NCBI RefSeq assembly: GCF_002252525.1
Contig: NZ_NNRM01000017.1
Coordinates: 434,001-498,000, forward strand
From: Brucella pseudogrignonensis
GTDB taxonomy: Bacteria > Pseudomonadota > Alphaproteobacteria > Rhizobiales > Rhizobiaceae
Direction of reading: 5' to 3'
DNA: 64,000 nt
Notes under the pieces: generated by a model
Databases searched by the model: none
Told to the model about the DNA's origin: nothing
Seen by the model: the letters and a program-made list of their open reading frames with translations, nothing else
Position numbers and translations under genes: made by a program
Part shown: piece by piece, positions 45,120 through 53,085 of the stretch
Numbering within the stretch: position 1 is the stretch's first letter
Layout: every line of letters starts with the position of its first letter

Positions 45120-47015
45120 ATGAGTAACGGATCGATTGCTTCCGATCTGGGGATATGCACGGCCATATCTGCCAGATTGGAGCGACGCGGTGTGTCGCGT
45201 GATTGCCTGACGAAAGCCTATGAAGCATCCATCATCAACGGGACAAGCTTTTGCGCCGAAATTTCGCATCAGCGGGGTGTTTCAGAGACGTTGTTGTTTG
45301 AAGCAATAGCCGACTATCTCGAATTGACATTCACAGAGGAGGTCCTCTCGTCACGCGTCTTTGTTACGGGTGAAGAGACATCGGCGATTTTTACGGAGCC
45401 GGGACAATTGACGGTGCTCGGAAAGGACGGCACTTCCTATCTTTATCTCGCCCCGACTGAAAGTCGTATTGCAAAACTGCGCGACCATATTCAGCAAACA
45501 CCAGAACTGCGGGAGCGGATTAGGATTTCCACACCGTCGGTCATCAAGAAGATCCTTCGCCAGCGCCATCAGAAGGATTTGATCGCGCGGGCGCATGGAA
45601 TGACACCACAGCTGTTTTCAGCAGCCCGGGTCCTTGAAACGCCACAGGCTTTCATCATTGCAATGGGGCTTTATGCGTTTATTGCAAGTTTCGTGAATTG
45701 GCCGTCAAAAACTATTCTATTCCTGCACGTCTGTCTGACATTGTTCTTTTTCGGCTGTGTACTCATCCGCCTCTTCGCAGCGGTTTCAAGCCGTCGTCTG
45801 CGTTTTCCAGAAATCGTGCCGTTTAATCGATGCGACTTGCCGGTCTACTCTGTTCTGGTGCCGCTCTATCGTGAACAAGCAGTTGTGGGGCAACTAATTG
45901 CTTCGCTGGAGAGGCTTAACTGGCCGCGCAGCAAACTCGATATCAAACTTGTCTGCGAGAGAGACGATTTTGATACCATCGGGGAAATCAGGGCGAGGGC
46001 TCTTCCATCAAATTATGAGCTGGTTCTCGTTCCAACAGGCGGTCCGCGCACCAAGCCGAAGGCGTTGAACTATGCGCTTCAATTTGCACGCGGCGAAATC
46101 ATAGCCGTCTTTGATGCAGAGGATCGTCCTCATCCAGATCAGCTCCTTGAGGCATGGCAGGCGTTTCAGCGGGGTGGCGATCAGCTTGCTTGCGTTCAGG
46201 CGCCTTTGATTATCGGAAACTTCCGGCAAAACCTGCTCACGCGTATGTTTGCATTTGAATATGCCACGCTGTTCCGTGGGTTGTTGCCATGGCTTGCTTC
46301 CCAAGGATTGGTTATCCCACTGGGCGGCACATCCAATCACTTCCGCCGTTCATGCCTTGACCAGGTTGGTGGGTGGGACGCCTATAATGTCACCGAGGAT
46401 GCCGATCTTGGAATGCGGCTCGCTCGCTTTGGTTACGGTATCGATGTTATCACTCGGGGCACCGTCGAAGACGCGCCGGTTGACTACTCGGTCTGGCATA
46501 AGCAGCGTACGCGCTGGATCAAAGGCTGGATGCAGACATGGCTCGTTCATGGACGTAATCCATATGCCACCTGGCGCGAGCTTGGCTGGTGGCGCTTCGT
46601 CGTCAACCAGATTTACACCTTGGGTATTATTGGTTCGGCGCTTCTGCATCCATTCATGCTGGTGACCGTGCTGGTTCTTGCGGGGTTTATGCTGTTTGGC
46701 CCTCTCGATTCCCAAAACCAGTGGCTGTTGCGCATTGATATGATCAATATCATGCTGGCCTACCTGAGTTTCTATGTGCTTGGGTCGAAGACTATGGAGC
46801 CGACGGAATTAGGCGGTTATGCCTATATTCTCGCCATCCCAGCCTATTGGGTCTTGATCTCAGTTTCGGCATGGCGAGCTCTGTGGCAGCTGGTGTGGAA
46901 GCCGCATCTCTGGGAGAAAACACCACACCAGCCAAGCACGTTCTATTTGCCGGAATCGGATGCCGCCGGTGTTTTGGAAGCAAGAAACTCAGCGCCTCGT
47001 CCGATAATGGATTGA
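45120..47015 (+). CDS. Membrane glycosyltransferase (GT2) with N-terminal GspE-like domain
   Basis: 631 residues. The first 140 resemble the N-terminal domain of type II secretion ATPases (MshEN/GSPII_E_N-like), not a transferase. Then come two helices (about 180-225), a GT-A domain with [11 protein letters not shown] (about 330), the acceptor-site acid TEDADLG (about 424) and QRTRWIKGW (QxxRW, about 461), then about four C-terminal helices. These motifs mark a processive-type beta-glycan synthase related to cellulose and curdlan synthases. The MshEN-like domain may sense c-di-GMP in other proteins, so ligand control is conceivable. Its last 73 bases overlap ppk2 on the other strand. Confidence 0.88.
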   Translation: MSNGSIASDLGICTAISARLERRGVSRDCLTKAYEASIINGTSFCAEISHQRGVSETLLFEAIADYLELTFTEEVLSSRVFVTGEETSAIFTEPGQLTVLGKDGTSYLYLAPTESRIAKLRDHIQQTPELRERIRISTPSVIKKILRQRHQKDLIARAHGMTPQLFSAARVLETPQAFIIAMGLYAFIASFVNWPSKTILFLHVCLTLFFFGCVLIRLFAAVSSRRLRFPEIVPFNRCDLPVYSVLVPLYREQAVVGQLIASLERLNWPRSKLDIKLVCERDDFDTIGEIRARALPSNYELVLVPTGGPRTKPKALNYALQFARGEIIAVFDAEDRPHPDQLLEAWQAFQRGGDQLACVQAPLIIGNFRQNLLTRMFAFEYATLFRGLLPWLASQGLVIPLGGTSNHFRRSCLDQVGGWDAYNVTEDADLGMRLARFGYGIDVITRGTVEDAPVDYSVWHKQRTRWIKGWMQTWLVHGRNPYATWRELGWWRFVVNQIYTLGIIGSALLHPFMLVTVLVLAGFMLFGPLDSQNQWLLRIDMINIMLAYLSFYVLGSKTMEPTELGGYAYILAIPAYWVLISVSAWRALWQLVWKPHLWEKTPHQPSTFYLPESDAAGVLEARNSAPRPIMD

Positions 47016-47902
47016 TCTTCCGGGCCGATGGCTTCGAGATCACGCCCTTCATAAGGCAAACTCAGGAGAATGCGCCGGATTGCAGCCAATCTGGCGCGTC
47101 TCTTATCGTTGGATCGAATAATCGTCCATGGCGCGTAACCGCTATCTGTGCGCTCAAGCATGACATGCAGCGCTTTGGAATAGTCATCCCAGCGTGAAAT
47201 ACCCGCAACATCCATCGGTGAGAATTTCCAGCTTTTCAGTGGGCTGTGGCGGCGCTCATGGAAACGCTTGAGCTGCATTTCCTGTCCGATATCCAGCCAG
47301 AACTTGAACAGGTGGATACCTTCGGTGACGATCATCCGCTCGAAATCAGGCGTTTCCGTCAGAAACGTTTCAAGTTGCTCGGGCGTACAGAACTGCATGA
47401 CGCGCTCAACACCTGCACGGTTATACCAGGAACGGTCGAAGGTGACGAATTCACCCGACGTGGGGAAGAGCTGCACGTAGCGCTGAAAATACCATTGACC
47501 GCGCTCGGTTTCAGTGGGCTTTGGCAAGGCGACATTGCGCGCAGTTCTGGGGTTCATGAACTGCCGGATGGTGAAGATTGTTCCACCTTTGCCAGCAGCA
47601 TCCCGCCCTTCAAAGACGCTGATTACCCGTCCACCGGTACTTTGCAGCCAGTATTGCATTTTGACGAGCTCGATTTGAAGCCGCTCCAGCGTTTCCTCAT
47701 AATCCTTCGATTTCATTTTATCAGGATAAGGATATCCGCCAGATTGCAGAGCCTGGTCATCAATCCAGTCCGGAAGCTTGGGATCGTTGATATCGAACTT
47801 GTGGGTGTCGCCTTCGATTTTGATCTTCAGAGGCTTGTCGCCGGATTTTGAATTGTCTTTTTCCGCTTTCTTTTTGTTAGCTGTCTTTGAACTGTCACCC
47901 AC
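46943..47902 (-). CDS. ppk2: Polyphosphate kinase 2
   Basis: 319 residues. It transfers phosphate between polyphosphate and nucleoside diphosphates. Walker A is [10 protein letters not shown] (about 98-107), and the Walker B region is [14 protein letters not shown] (about 155). Length and a single PPK2 domain indicate class I, the type usually favouring NDP phosphorylation. The GTG at 47902 is chosen because AAGGAG lies six bases before it; an in-frame GTG ten codons upstream would place that site inside the gene. It is convergent with and overlapped by the glycosyltransferase gene. Confidence 0.92.
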   Translation of the reverse strand: MGDSSKTANKKKAEKDNSKSGDKPLKIKIEGDTHKFDINDPKLPDWIDDQALQSGGYPYPDKMKSKDYEETLERLQIELVKMQYWLQSTGGRVISVFEGRDAAGKGGTIFTIRQFMNPRTARNVALPKPTETERGQWYFQRYVQLFPTSGEFVTFDRSWYNRAGVERVMQFCTPEQLETFLTETPDFERMIVTEGIHLFKFWLDIGQEMQLKRFHERRHSPLKSWKFSPMDVAGISRWDDYSKALHVMLERTDSGYAPWTIIRSNDKRRARLAAIRRILLSLPYEGRDLEAIGPEDQSIIGRGAEFLASKTPAASDSGK

Positions 47903-47958
47903 GGCAAGCTCCTTTGGTTTATATAAAGGCACGTTTACGCAGTGCCCGCCGAACCTAG

Positions 47959-48050
47959 TGCATGCCGCAGAAATTGGGAAACCGTCTTCGCGGGGAAATC
48001 AGTTTACTGGGCTGATTTCTAATCCCGCTACGATCCGATAACGACATGCG
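47959..48050 (+). repeat. Composite palindromic repeat, long form (second copy)
   Basis: Same architecture as 26706-26793 in opposite orientation. The start is TGCATGCCG...GGGAAACCG, then cgcgggg, the palindromic core AAATCAGTTTACTGGGCTGATTT, an AATCCCGCTACGATCC stretch, and the end GATAACGACATGCG. It is more diverged than the first copy, but the order of modules is identical. It lies upstream of ppk2, where its promoter should be. Confidence 0.7.
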
Positions 48051-48065
48051 AAAGAACAAGGACTT

Positions 48066-48106
48066 AAAGCGCATCATTTGGAAATGATAAAATGCGATAC
48101 GCTTTA
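48066..48106. repeat. Imperfect inverted repeat upstream of phoR
   Basis: Arms AAAGCGCATCATTT and AAATGATAAAATGCG with an outer GCTTT. It is related in its ends (GCGCAT/ATGCG) to the dispersed family, but the CCGAAAA core is lacking. Confidence 0.5.
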
Positions 48107-48219
48107 ATGCATGATATGGGCTGTTTATAAGCCGCGTAAAGGATCGTTGACCCGCTTTCGGGACAATTACATGCGTAAGGTAAATGGCTTGCGCGCTGTC
48201 TGAATTGAGAGATTTGAGA

Positions 48220-49509
48220 ATGAGTGAAAGCAGCAACCAACCTTCTCCCGGTTCCGAGCCAGAGGAAACCCTCTTTGCTCCGCTTCTCAGGGTCAAGGGT
48301 GTGCTTATTGCCAGCCTGGTGTTGGTGGTTTGCATCATGGTGCTGGAGTTGCCCTTGTGGTTTCGCATCCTTTTGATGGTTCTGGTCGTCGTTGGCGCCA
48401 TCTGGGTCGCAAGCGCCACGCGCGATGACCCTGTTGAGGAAAAGCTGCAGGATGAACATCCCGTCAATGAAATGGCTGGTGTTTCCGGTGAGCGGCTTGC
48501 CGATCTTCTGACCGATCCGATGATTGTATTTGATCAGCGTGGAACTGTGCTCTTCGCAAATGCTGCAGCGCTCAGTGCCTTCCAGTCACTTGAAAAAGAT
48601 ACAGGTCTTTATCTGCGGTTTCGTGCTCCGGAAATGCACGCACTTATTCAAGGCGTGATTGCTGACGGTGAGCCGCGCAGCATAGACTATTTCGAGCGTG
48701 TGCCGATTGACCGCTGGTATAAGGCGATGGTGAAGGCTCTAAGGGATGCATCGGGCAAACCGGAACTTTTCGTTCTTCTGTTCCGCGATCAAAGTGAAAC
48801 ACGTCGCATCGACCGTATGCGTTCGGACTTTATCGCTAATGCCAGTCACGAGTTGCGTACGCCGCTTGCCTCATTGCTTGGGTTCATCGAGACGCTGCAA
48901 GGCCCGGCACGCAATGATGCAGGCGCACGCGAGCGGTTTCTGGGTATCATGCAGAAACAGGCCGAGCGCATGTCGCGTTTGATTGACGATCTGCTTTCTC
49001 TCTCACGTTTGGAAATGCGCGCGCATTTGGCGGTGAGCGAATGTGTGGATATGACCGCTGTGCTCAACCACGTAGCCGACACACTGACACCTCTCGCCGC
49101 GGGTCTTGATGTCGTCATTGAGCGACACTTCCCGGATCATCCGGTCAATGTGACTGGCACCAGAGATGAACTTATCCAGGTTTTCCAGAACCTCGTTGAA
49201 AATGCCTGTAAATATGGGCAGGGCGGCAAACGTATCATTCTAAGCCTGGACGAAGAGAGCAGCGAAAACGCCTCGGAAGTCGTAGCCTCGGTGCAGGATT
49301 TCGGTCCGGGCATTGCTGCCGAGCATCTCCCGCGTCTGACCGAACGCTTTTACCGCATCGATGTCGAAACAAGCCGTGCTCAAAAGGGAACAGGTCTGGG
49401 ACTTGCTATCGTCAAGCACATCCTCGCTCGCCATCGCGCCCGCCTTGTTGTACGCTCGCAGCTTGGCGAAGGTTCTACCTTTATGGTCCGTCTGCCCAAG
49501 CGGGCGTAG
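48220..49509 (+). CDS. phoR: PhoR-type sensor histidine kinase
   Basis: 429 residues from ATG 48220. There are two membrane helices at about 26-43 and 48-64, a PAS domain (about 90-190), HisKA with the phospho-accepting His 210 (ASHELRTPLASLLG) and a HATPase with N box NLVENACKYG, G1 DFGPGI and G2 GTGLGLAIV. The short periplasmic loop and PAS match PhoR, which in this group senses phosphate through the Pst system. No pst, phoU or phoB genes follow: the next gene is gcrA on the other strand. The name is therefore by family only. The adjacent ppk2 is thematically related to phosphate. Confidence 0.85.
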   Translation: MSESSNQPSPGSEPEETLFAPLLRVKGVLIASLVLVVCIMVLELPLWFRILLMVLVVVGAIWVASATRDDPVEEKLQDEHPVNEMAGVSGERLADLLTDPMIVFDQRGTVLFANAAALSAFQSLEKDTGLYLRFRAPEMHALIQGVIADGEPRSIDYFERVPIDRWYKAMVKALRDASGKPELFVLLFRDQSETRRIDRMRSDFIANASHELRTPLASLLGFIETLQGPARNDAGARERFLGIMQKQAERMSRLIDDLLSLSRLEMRAHLAVSECVDMTAVLNHVADTLTPLAAGLDVVIERHFPDHPVNVTGTRDELIQVFQNLVENACKYGQGGKRIILSLDEESSENASEVVASVQDFGPGIAAEHLPRLTERFYRIDVETSRAQKGTGLGLAIVKHILARHRARLVVRSQLGEGSTFMVRLPKRA

Positions 49510-49532
49510 GCAGATCATCCATGCTTCTTATA

Positions 49533-49576
49533 GCATTTCCAGCAAAAGTGCGAAGCGGTTTTGCGTCGGATAATGC
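49533..49576. repeat. Dispersed palindromic repeat, GCATTTCC subtype (copy a)
   Basis: Form GCATTTCCAGCAAAAGTG... with GAAGCGGTTTTGCGTCGGA and end ATAATGC. The centre and length match the CCGAAAA family, but the arms are GCAAAA/TTTTGC and the ends GCATTTCC/GGATAATGC. A second copy is at 58824. Confidence 0.75.
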
Positions 49577-49589
49577 GTAAAAACAAATA

Positions 49590-49635
49590 GTTACAGCGGT
49601 TCCAACGATTCTTTCTTAACTGGAACCGCTGTAAC
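49590..49635. repeat. Perfect 15-base inverted repeat
   Basis: Arms GTTACAGCGGTTCCA and TGGAACCGCTGTAAC are exact reverse complements around a 16-base AT-rich loop. It lies between phoR and gcrA, just ahead of their shared terminator. It could be another repeat type or a regulator site; it is not a terminator by itself. Confidence 0.7.
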
Positions 49636-49676
49636 GGACAGTTGGGAGCCGCCTTGAGGAGAGAGAGAGCAAAGAA

Positions 49677-49711
49677 AAACCCCGGAGCGGAAACGCTGCC
49701 GGGGTTTAAAT
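49677..49711. terminator. Bidirectional terminator between phoR and gcrA
   Basis: Arms AAACCCCGG/CCGGGGTTT extended by AGCG/CGCT and capped by a GAAA tetraloop. A and T runs on both sides make it usable by both convergent genes. Confidence 0.8.
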
Positions 49712-49734
49712 TTATTGGACGCTGGTAAAGGAGA

Positions 49735-50289
49735 TTAGCGCGCGCGACGACGTTCCGCCGTCGGCTGGAAAGCCAGCTTCGAATGATAGCTGCAATATGG
49801 GCTGGATTCACCGGATTCACTGCCGCAGAAGTGGAAATCTTCATTGAGTGGATCGCCGATCGGCCACTTGCAGGTGCGCTCGCTGAGCTGCAGAAGTGTC
49901 AGCTTGCGGGAAATTGGAACAACGACGTCCGACGCTGGGCGTACGACGCGTTCTGTTACGGCATCTGCAACATATTCCATCTGAAGCGCAGTTGCACCGA
50001 CGGTCTGCGTGACAGTTGCTGTGCGAATGGTTGTGGTCGCCTGTGGGCGGCTTGCACCATTGCTATGGGTGGTTGCTGCAGGACGCGGGGTCGCTGCAAC
50101 GGTATTTACTTTTTTACTGCGTGGTGCTGCGGTCGTGGTCTTGCCACGACCCGAAAGCTTCAGGCGGTGCACTTTACCGATCACTGCATTGCGGCTGACG
50201 CCACCAAGCTGCGCTGCGATCTGGCTTGCACTCAAGCCTTCGTTCCATAATTTCTTTAGCAGTTCGACGCGCTCATCTGTCCAGTTCAT
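49735..50289 (-). CDS. gcrA: GcrA cell-cycle regulator
   Basis: 184 residues. The N-terminal HTH NWTDERVELLKKLWNEGLSA and the IAAQLGGVSRNAVIGKVHRL segment are diagnostic of GcrA, the alphaproteobacterial sigma70 cofactor that prefers CcrM-methylated GANTC promoters. The C-terminal CKWPIGDP...FHFCG...YCSYH motif is also present. ATG 50289 is the family start; GGAG lies upstream. Linker residues are Ala/Thr/Lys-rich. Four GANTC sites lie in the upstream region. Confidence 0.95.
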   Translation of the reverse strand: MNWTDERVELLKKLWNEGLSASQIAAQLGGVSRNAVIGKVHRLKLSGRGKTTTAAPRSKKVNTVAATPRPAATTHSNGASRPQATTTIRTATVTQTVGATALQMEYVADAVTERVVRPASDVVVPISRKLTLLQLSERTCKWPIGDPLNEDFHFCGSESGESSPYCSYHSKLAFQPTAERRRAR

Positions 50290-50321
50290 CGCCCTGGGCT
50301 CCAATCAGTTTTCGTTATCCG

Positions 50322-50524
50322 GAATCCACCAGCGTCCCCGGATTGCTCCAGGCACAAACACTATATCTATCCGGGTGACTAGGTCCGCCGTACGAAATGT
50401 AGTTTTTTACTTTAAATAGAAACTACAATACCGAACGACTCCATGACAAGGGATAGCCTTGCCAGGCGGATTCCATTTTTATGGTTTTCCCCAACTTGGG
50501 TGCTAAAGACGGTTTTTCTGAGTC
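50322..50524 (-). promoter_or_regulatory. Cluster of four GANTC methylation sites upstream of gcrA
   Basis: GAATC 50322-50326, GACTC 50437-50441, GATTC 50469-50473 and GAGTC 50520-50524. By chance about one is expected in this length. In Caulobacter, CcrM methylation of GANTC couples promoter activity to replication, and GcrA acts at such sites. The spacing here suggests replication-linked control of gcrA, perhaps by itself. Nothing else obvious lies between 50525 and 50719 apart from low-quality open frames. Confidence 0.55.
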
Positions 50525-50719
50525 AGCTACGCGTATTTCGCGGGTGCATTTCAGAGGGATTTCCCGTCGGGGAAGACATCTGGCGTCTATATATCGACCC
50601 GATCGGAAAAATGCCACCCCTGCAACCGCATAGGTGCCATCTTAATCCCGCTCTTTATAATGTGAGCTTCCCGCATGAACTCATGCATAAAGATGCATGA
50701 TTATCCGGGTGGGCTTTGA

Positions 50720-50748
50720 TTGACATTTTTTTTGCGAGCGCCAATATA
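50720..50748 (+). promoter_or_regulatory. Promoter of the argD leader
   Basis: -35 TTGACA (50720-50725) perfectly matches consensus, followed by a T-rich 17-base spacer and -10 AATATA (50743-50748). The transcript would start near 50755, giving a leader of roughly 190 bases before argD. Confidence 0.65.
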
Positions 50749-50767
50749 CGCGCGGGATTAAATATTG

Positions 50768-50790
50768 CCGCCCTGAGGGCGGTTTTTTAT
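50768..50790 (+). terminator. Early hairpin with T-tract in the argD leader
   Basis: Stem CCGCCC/GGGCGG, a three-base loop, then TTTTTTAT. By form it is an intrinsic terminator, but it begins only about a dozen bases after the predicted transcript start. It may protect the 5' end or act as an attenuator rather than ending another gene, since no plus-strand gene lies before it. Confidence 0.55.
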
Positions 50791-50806
50791 TTCCGCCGGG
50801 AGGACC

Positions 50807-50920
50807 ATGCAAAGACATGTGATCCCCGAACCCGCCAGTGAACGATTGCGTTCATGTGCGGGACATCAACACAATGGGAAACGCTGCCTGACCGGCCCTA
50901 GCCGGAGGCGCTGCATTTAA
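50807..50920 (+). CDS. Arginine-rich 37-codon leader peptide (candidate) before argD
   Basis: ATG 50807 has GGGAGGA ending two bases upstream, a very strong though tightly spaced ribosome site. The frame runs 37 codons (MQRHVIPEPASERLRSCAG at the start, ending GPSRRRCI) to TAA 50918-50920, 24 bases before argD. Seven residues are Arg, and codons 33-35 are consecutive Arg (CGG AGG CGC). They lie on the 3' arm of the hairpin 50886-50909. This is the layout of a ribosome-stalling sensor of arginine or its precursor. No family is recognised with certainty. Confidence 0.5.
   Translation: MQRHVIPEPASERLRSCAGHQHNGKRCLTGPSRRRCI
50831..50909 (+). ncRNA. Structured leader RNA elements within the argD leader
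   Basis: Hairpin 1: CCCGC (50831-50835) pairs with GCGGG (50858-50862) around an inner stem TGAACG/CGTTCA. Hairpin 2: GCCT/AGGC (50886-50909) enclosing a perfect CCGGC-CCTA-GCCGG. Both lie inside the leader reading frame, so translation would open them. It may belong to one of the alphaproteobacterial amino-acid or polyamine leader motifs (such as those described for speF or serC), but I cannot confirm which. Confidence 0.45.
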
Positions 50921-50944
50921 AAGGCTAATGGAGGCCTGACTGCA

Positions 50945-52156
50945 ATGACCGACGTTACGACTGTGCAACCGCTCTACGACACTTACAATCGTGCGGCTCT
51001 GCGCTTCGAGCGAGGTGAGGGCATCTGGCTTATTACCGAAGGCGGCGACCGTTATCTCGATTTCGCAGCTGGCATCGCGGTTAACTCGCTGGGCCACTCC
51101 CATCCGCATCTGGTTAATACGCTTAAAGAGCAGGCTGACAAGCTCTGGCACCTGTCGAACCTCTATGAAGTTCCTGGTCAGGAAAAGCTTGGCAAGCGTC
51201 TCGTAGATGCGACTTTTGCAGACAAGGTATTCTTTACCAATTCCGGTGCTGAAGCGCTGGAATGCGCGATCAAGACTGCGCGCCGCTATCATTATGTAAA
51301 CGGCAATCCTGAGCGCTTCCGCGTCATCACCTTTGAAGGCGCGTTCCACGGCCGTACGCTGGCAACGATCGCTGCTGGCGGTCAGGCTAAGTATCTCGAA
51401 GGTTTCGGTCCGAAGGTCGAGGGCTTCGATCAGGTTCCATTCGGCGATGAAGCGGCGCTGCGTGCCGCAATCACCGAAGAAACTGCGGCAATTCTGCTTG
51501 AGCCTGTGCAGGGCGAGGGCGGTCTGCGCGGGTTCCCTGAAGAATTCATGCGTCTTCTGCGCAAGATCTGCGACGACAAGGGTCTTCTTCTGATCCTCGA
51601 TGAAGTGCAGACCGGCGTTGGCCGTACCGGCAAGCTTTTCGCCCATGAATGGTCGGGTATCACGCCAGACATCATGGCAGTCGCAAAGGGTATAGGCGGT
51701 GGCTTCCCAATGGGCGCTTGCCTTGCAACAGCAGAAGCTGCCAAGGGCATGGTGGCCGGCGTTCACGGCACGACCTATGGCGGCAACCCGCTTGCTATGG
51801 CTGTTGGCAATGCCGTGCTTGATGTCGTGCTTGCTGACGGCTTCCTTGAAAACGTGCAGGAAACTGCGCTGACCATGAAGCAGGGCCTTGCCTCGATCAT
51901 CGATCGTTTTCCGAACGTTATTTCGGAAGTACGCGGTCGCGGCCTGTTGATGGGCATCAAGTGCGTGGGTCCTAACGTGAACCTCATTCAGGCTTTGCGT
52001 GATGAGCATCTGCTCAGCGTTGGCGCTGGCGACAATGTCGTTCGTATCCTGCCTCCGCTGGTTACGACGCCTGAAGAGGCCCGTGAAGCACTGGCACGGA
52101 TTGAAGCGGCCGTTGAACGGCTTTCCGTCGCAAATCCGATCAGCAAGACGGCATAA
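50945..52156 (+). CDS. argD: Acetylornithine aminotransferase
   Basis: 403 residues. Class III PLP aminotransferase making N-acetylornithine from N-acetylglutamate semialdehyde in arginine synthesis; homologues also serve lysine synthesis. The PLP lysine is K248 ([14 protein letters not shown]). The Asp that holds the ring nitrogen is in [14 protein letters not shown], and [14 protein letters not shown] binds the phosphate. GGAGGC precedes the ATG. argF follows five bases after its stop. Confidence 0.95.
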   Translation: MTDVTTVQPLYDTYNRAALRFERGEGIWLITEGGDRYLDFAAGIAVNSLGHSHPHLVNTLKEQADKLWHLSNLYEVPGQEKLGKRLVDATFADKVFFTNSGAEALECAIKTARRYHYVNGNPERFRVITFEGAFHGRTLATIAAGGQAKYLEGFGPKVEGFDQVPFGDEAALRAAITEETAAILLEPVQGEGGLRGFPEEFMRLLRKICDDKGLLLILDEVQTGVGRTGKLFAHEWSGITPDIMAVAKGIGGGFPMGACLATAEAAKGMVAGVHGTTYGGNPLAMAVGNAVLDVVLADGFLENVQETALTMKQGLASIIDRFPNVISEVRGRGLLMGIKCVGPNVNLIQALRDEHLLSVGAGDNVVRILPPLVTTPEEAREALARIEAAVERLSVANPISKTA

Positions 52157-52160
52157 AATC

Positions 52161-53084
52161 ATGGCGAACAACGGTATCAAGCACTTCATCGATTTATCGA
52201 CAGTTCCATCATCGGAACTGCGTGTCATCATGGAAGACGCCAAAGCCCGCAAAGCACGTCTGAAGGCTGGCGAGATCGAAAAGCCTTTCGCCGGCAAGGT
52301 TCTGGCGATGATTTTCGAAAAGCCGTCCACCCGTACCCGCGTGTCGTTTGACGTCGGTATGCGTCAGCTCGGCGGTGAGACGATCATGCTCACGGGGTCG
52401 GAGATGCAGCTCGGTCGCAGCGAGACGATTGCGGACACCGCCAAGGTGCTTTCGCGCTATGTTGACGCGATCATGATCCGCACGACATCGCATGATCGTA
52501 TGCTGGAATTGGCTGAATACGCGACTGTTCCAGTGATTAATGCACTGACCGACGACACACACCCTTGTCAGATCATGGCTGACGTTCTTACATATGAGGA
52601 ACATCGCGGCTCGATCAAAGGCAAGACCTTTGCCTGGATGGGGGACGGTAACAACGTCCTGCATTCGCTTGTGGAAGCTGCGGCGCGTTTTGATTTCAAC
52701 GTCAATATCGCAACGCCGGAAGGCAGTGAGCCGAAGCAGCAATATATCGATTGGGCAAAGGCAAACGGCGCGAAAATCCTGTCCACAGTAGACCCGGACA
52801 AGGCAGTGAACGGTGCAGATTGCATCGTCACAGACACCTGGGTTTCGATGGGGCAGGAAGATCACGCTCGCGGCCATAATGTTTTCATGCCTTATCAGGT
52901 CAATGCGCATCTGATGGCTAAAGCTGACCCGAAGGCGCTTTTCATGCACTGCCTACCCGCACATCGCGGCGAGGAAGTGACCGACGAAGTGATCGACGGC
53001 CCGCAATCGGTCGTATTCGATGAAGCTGAAAACAGGCTCCACGCCCAGAAGGCCATTCTGGCTTGGTGCCTGCAAGGAGCATAA
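52161..53084 (+). CDS. argF: Ornithine carbamoyltransferase
   Basis: 307 residues. It makes citrulline from ornithine and carbamoyl phosphate. The carbamoyl-phosphate loop is STRTR (56-60, [12 protein letters not shown]). [21 protein letters not shown] and the ornithine-site [11 protein letters not shown] are all present. The ATG at 52161 gives the family length; in-frame upstream codons lie within argD. It is an operon with argD, and hslO starts one base after its stop. Confidence 0.95.
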   Translation: MANNGIKHFIDLSTVPSSELRVIMEDAKARKARLKAGEIEKPFAGKVLAMIFEKPSTRTRVSFDVGMRQLGGETIMLTGSEMQLGRSETIADTAKVLSRYVDAIMIRTTSHDRMLELAEYATVPVINALTDDTHPCQIMADVLTYEEHRGSIKGKTFAWMGDGNNVLHSLVEAAARFDFNVNIATPEGSEPKQQYIDWAKANGAKILSTVDPDKAVNGADCIVTDTWVSMGQEDHARGHNVFMPYQVNAHLMAKADPKALFMHCLPAHRGEEVTDEVIDGPQSVVFDEAENRLHAQKAILAWCLQGA

Positions 53085-53085
53085 T

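Noticed and set aside
50443-50700. 85-codon plus-strand frame upstream of argD
   Set aside because: No Shine-Dalgarno, odd composition, and it lies over the gcrA control region.
50852-52330. 492-codon minus-strand frame across argD and its leader
   Set aside because: Composition is that of an antisense shadow; the plus strand holds argD with all its motifs.
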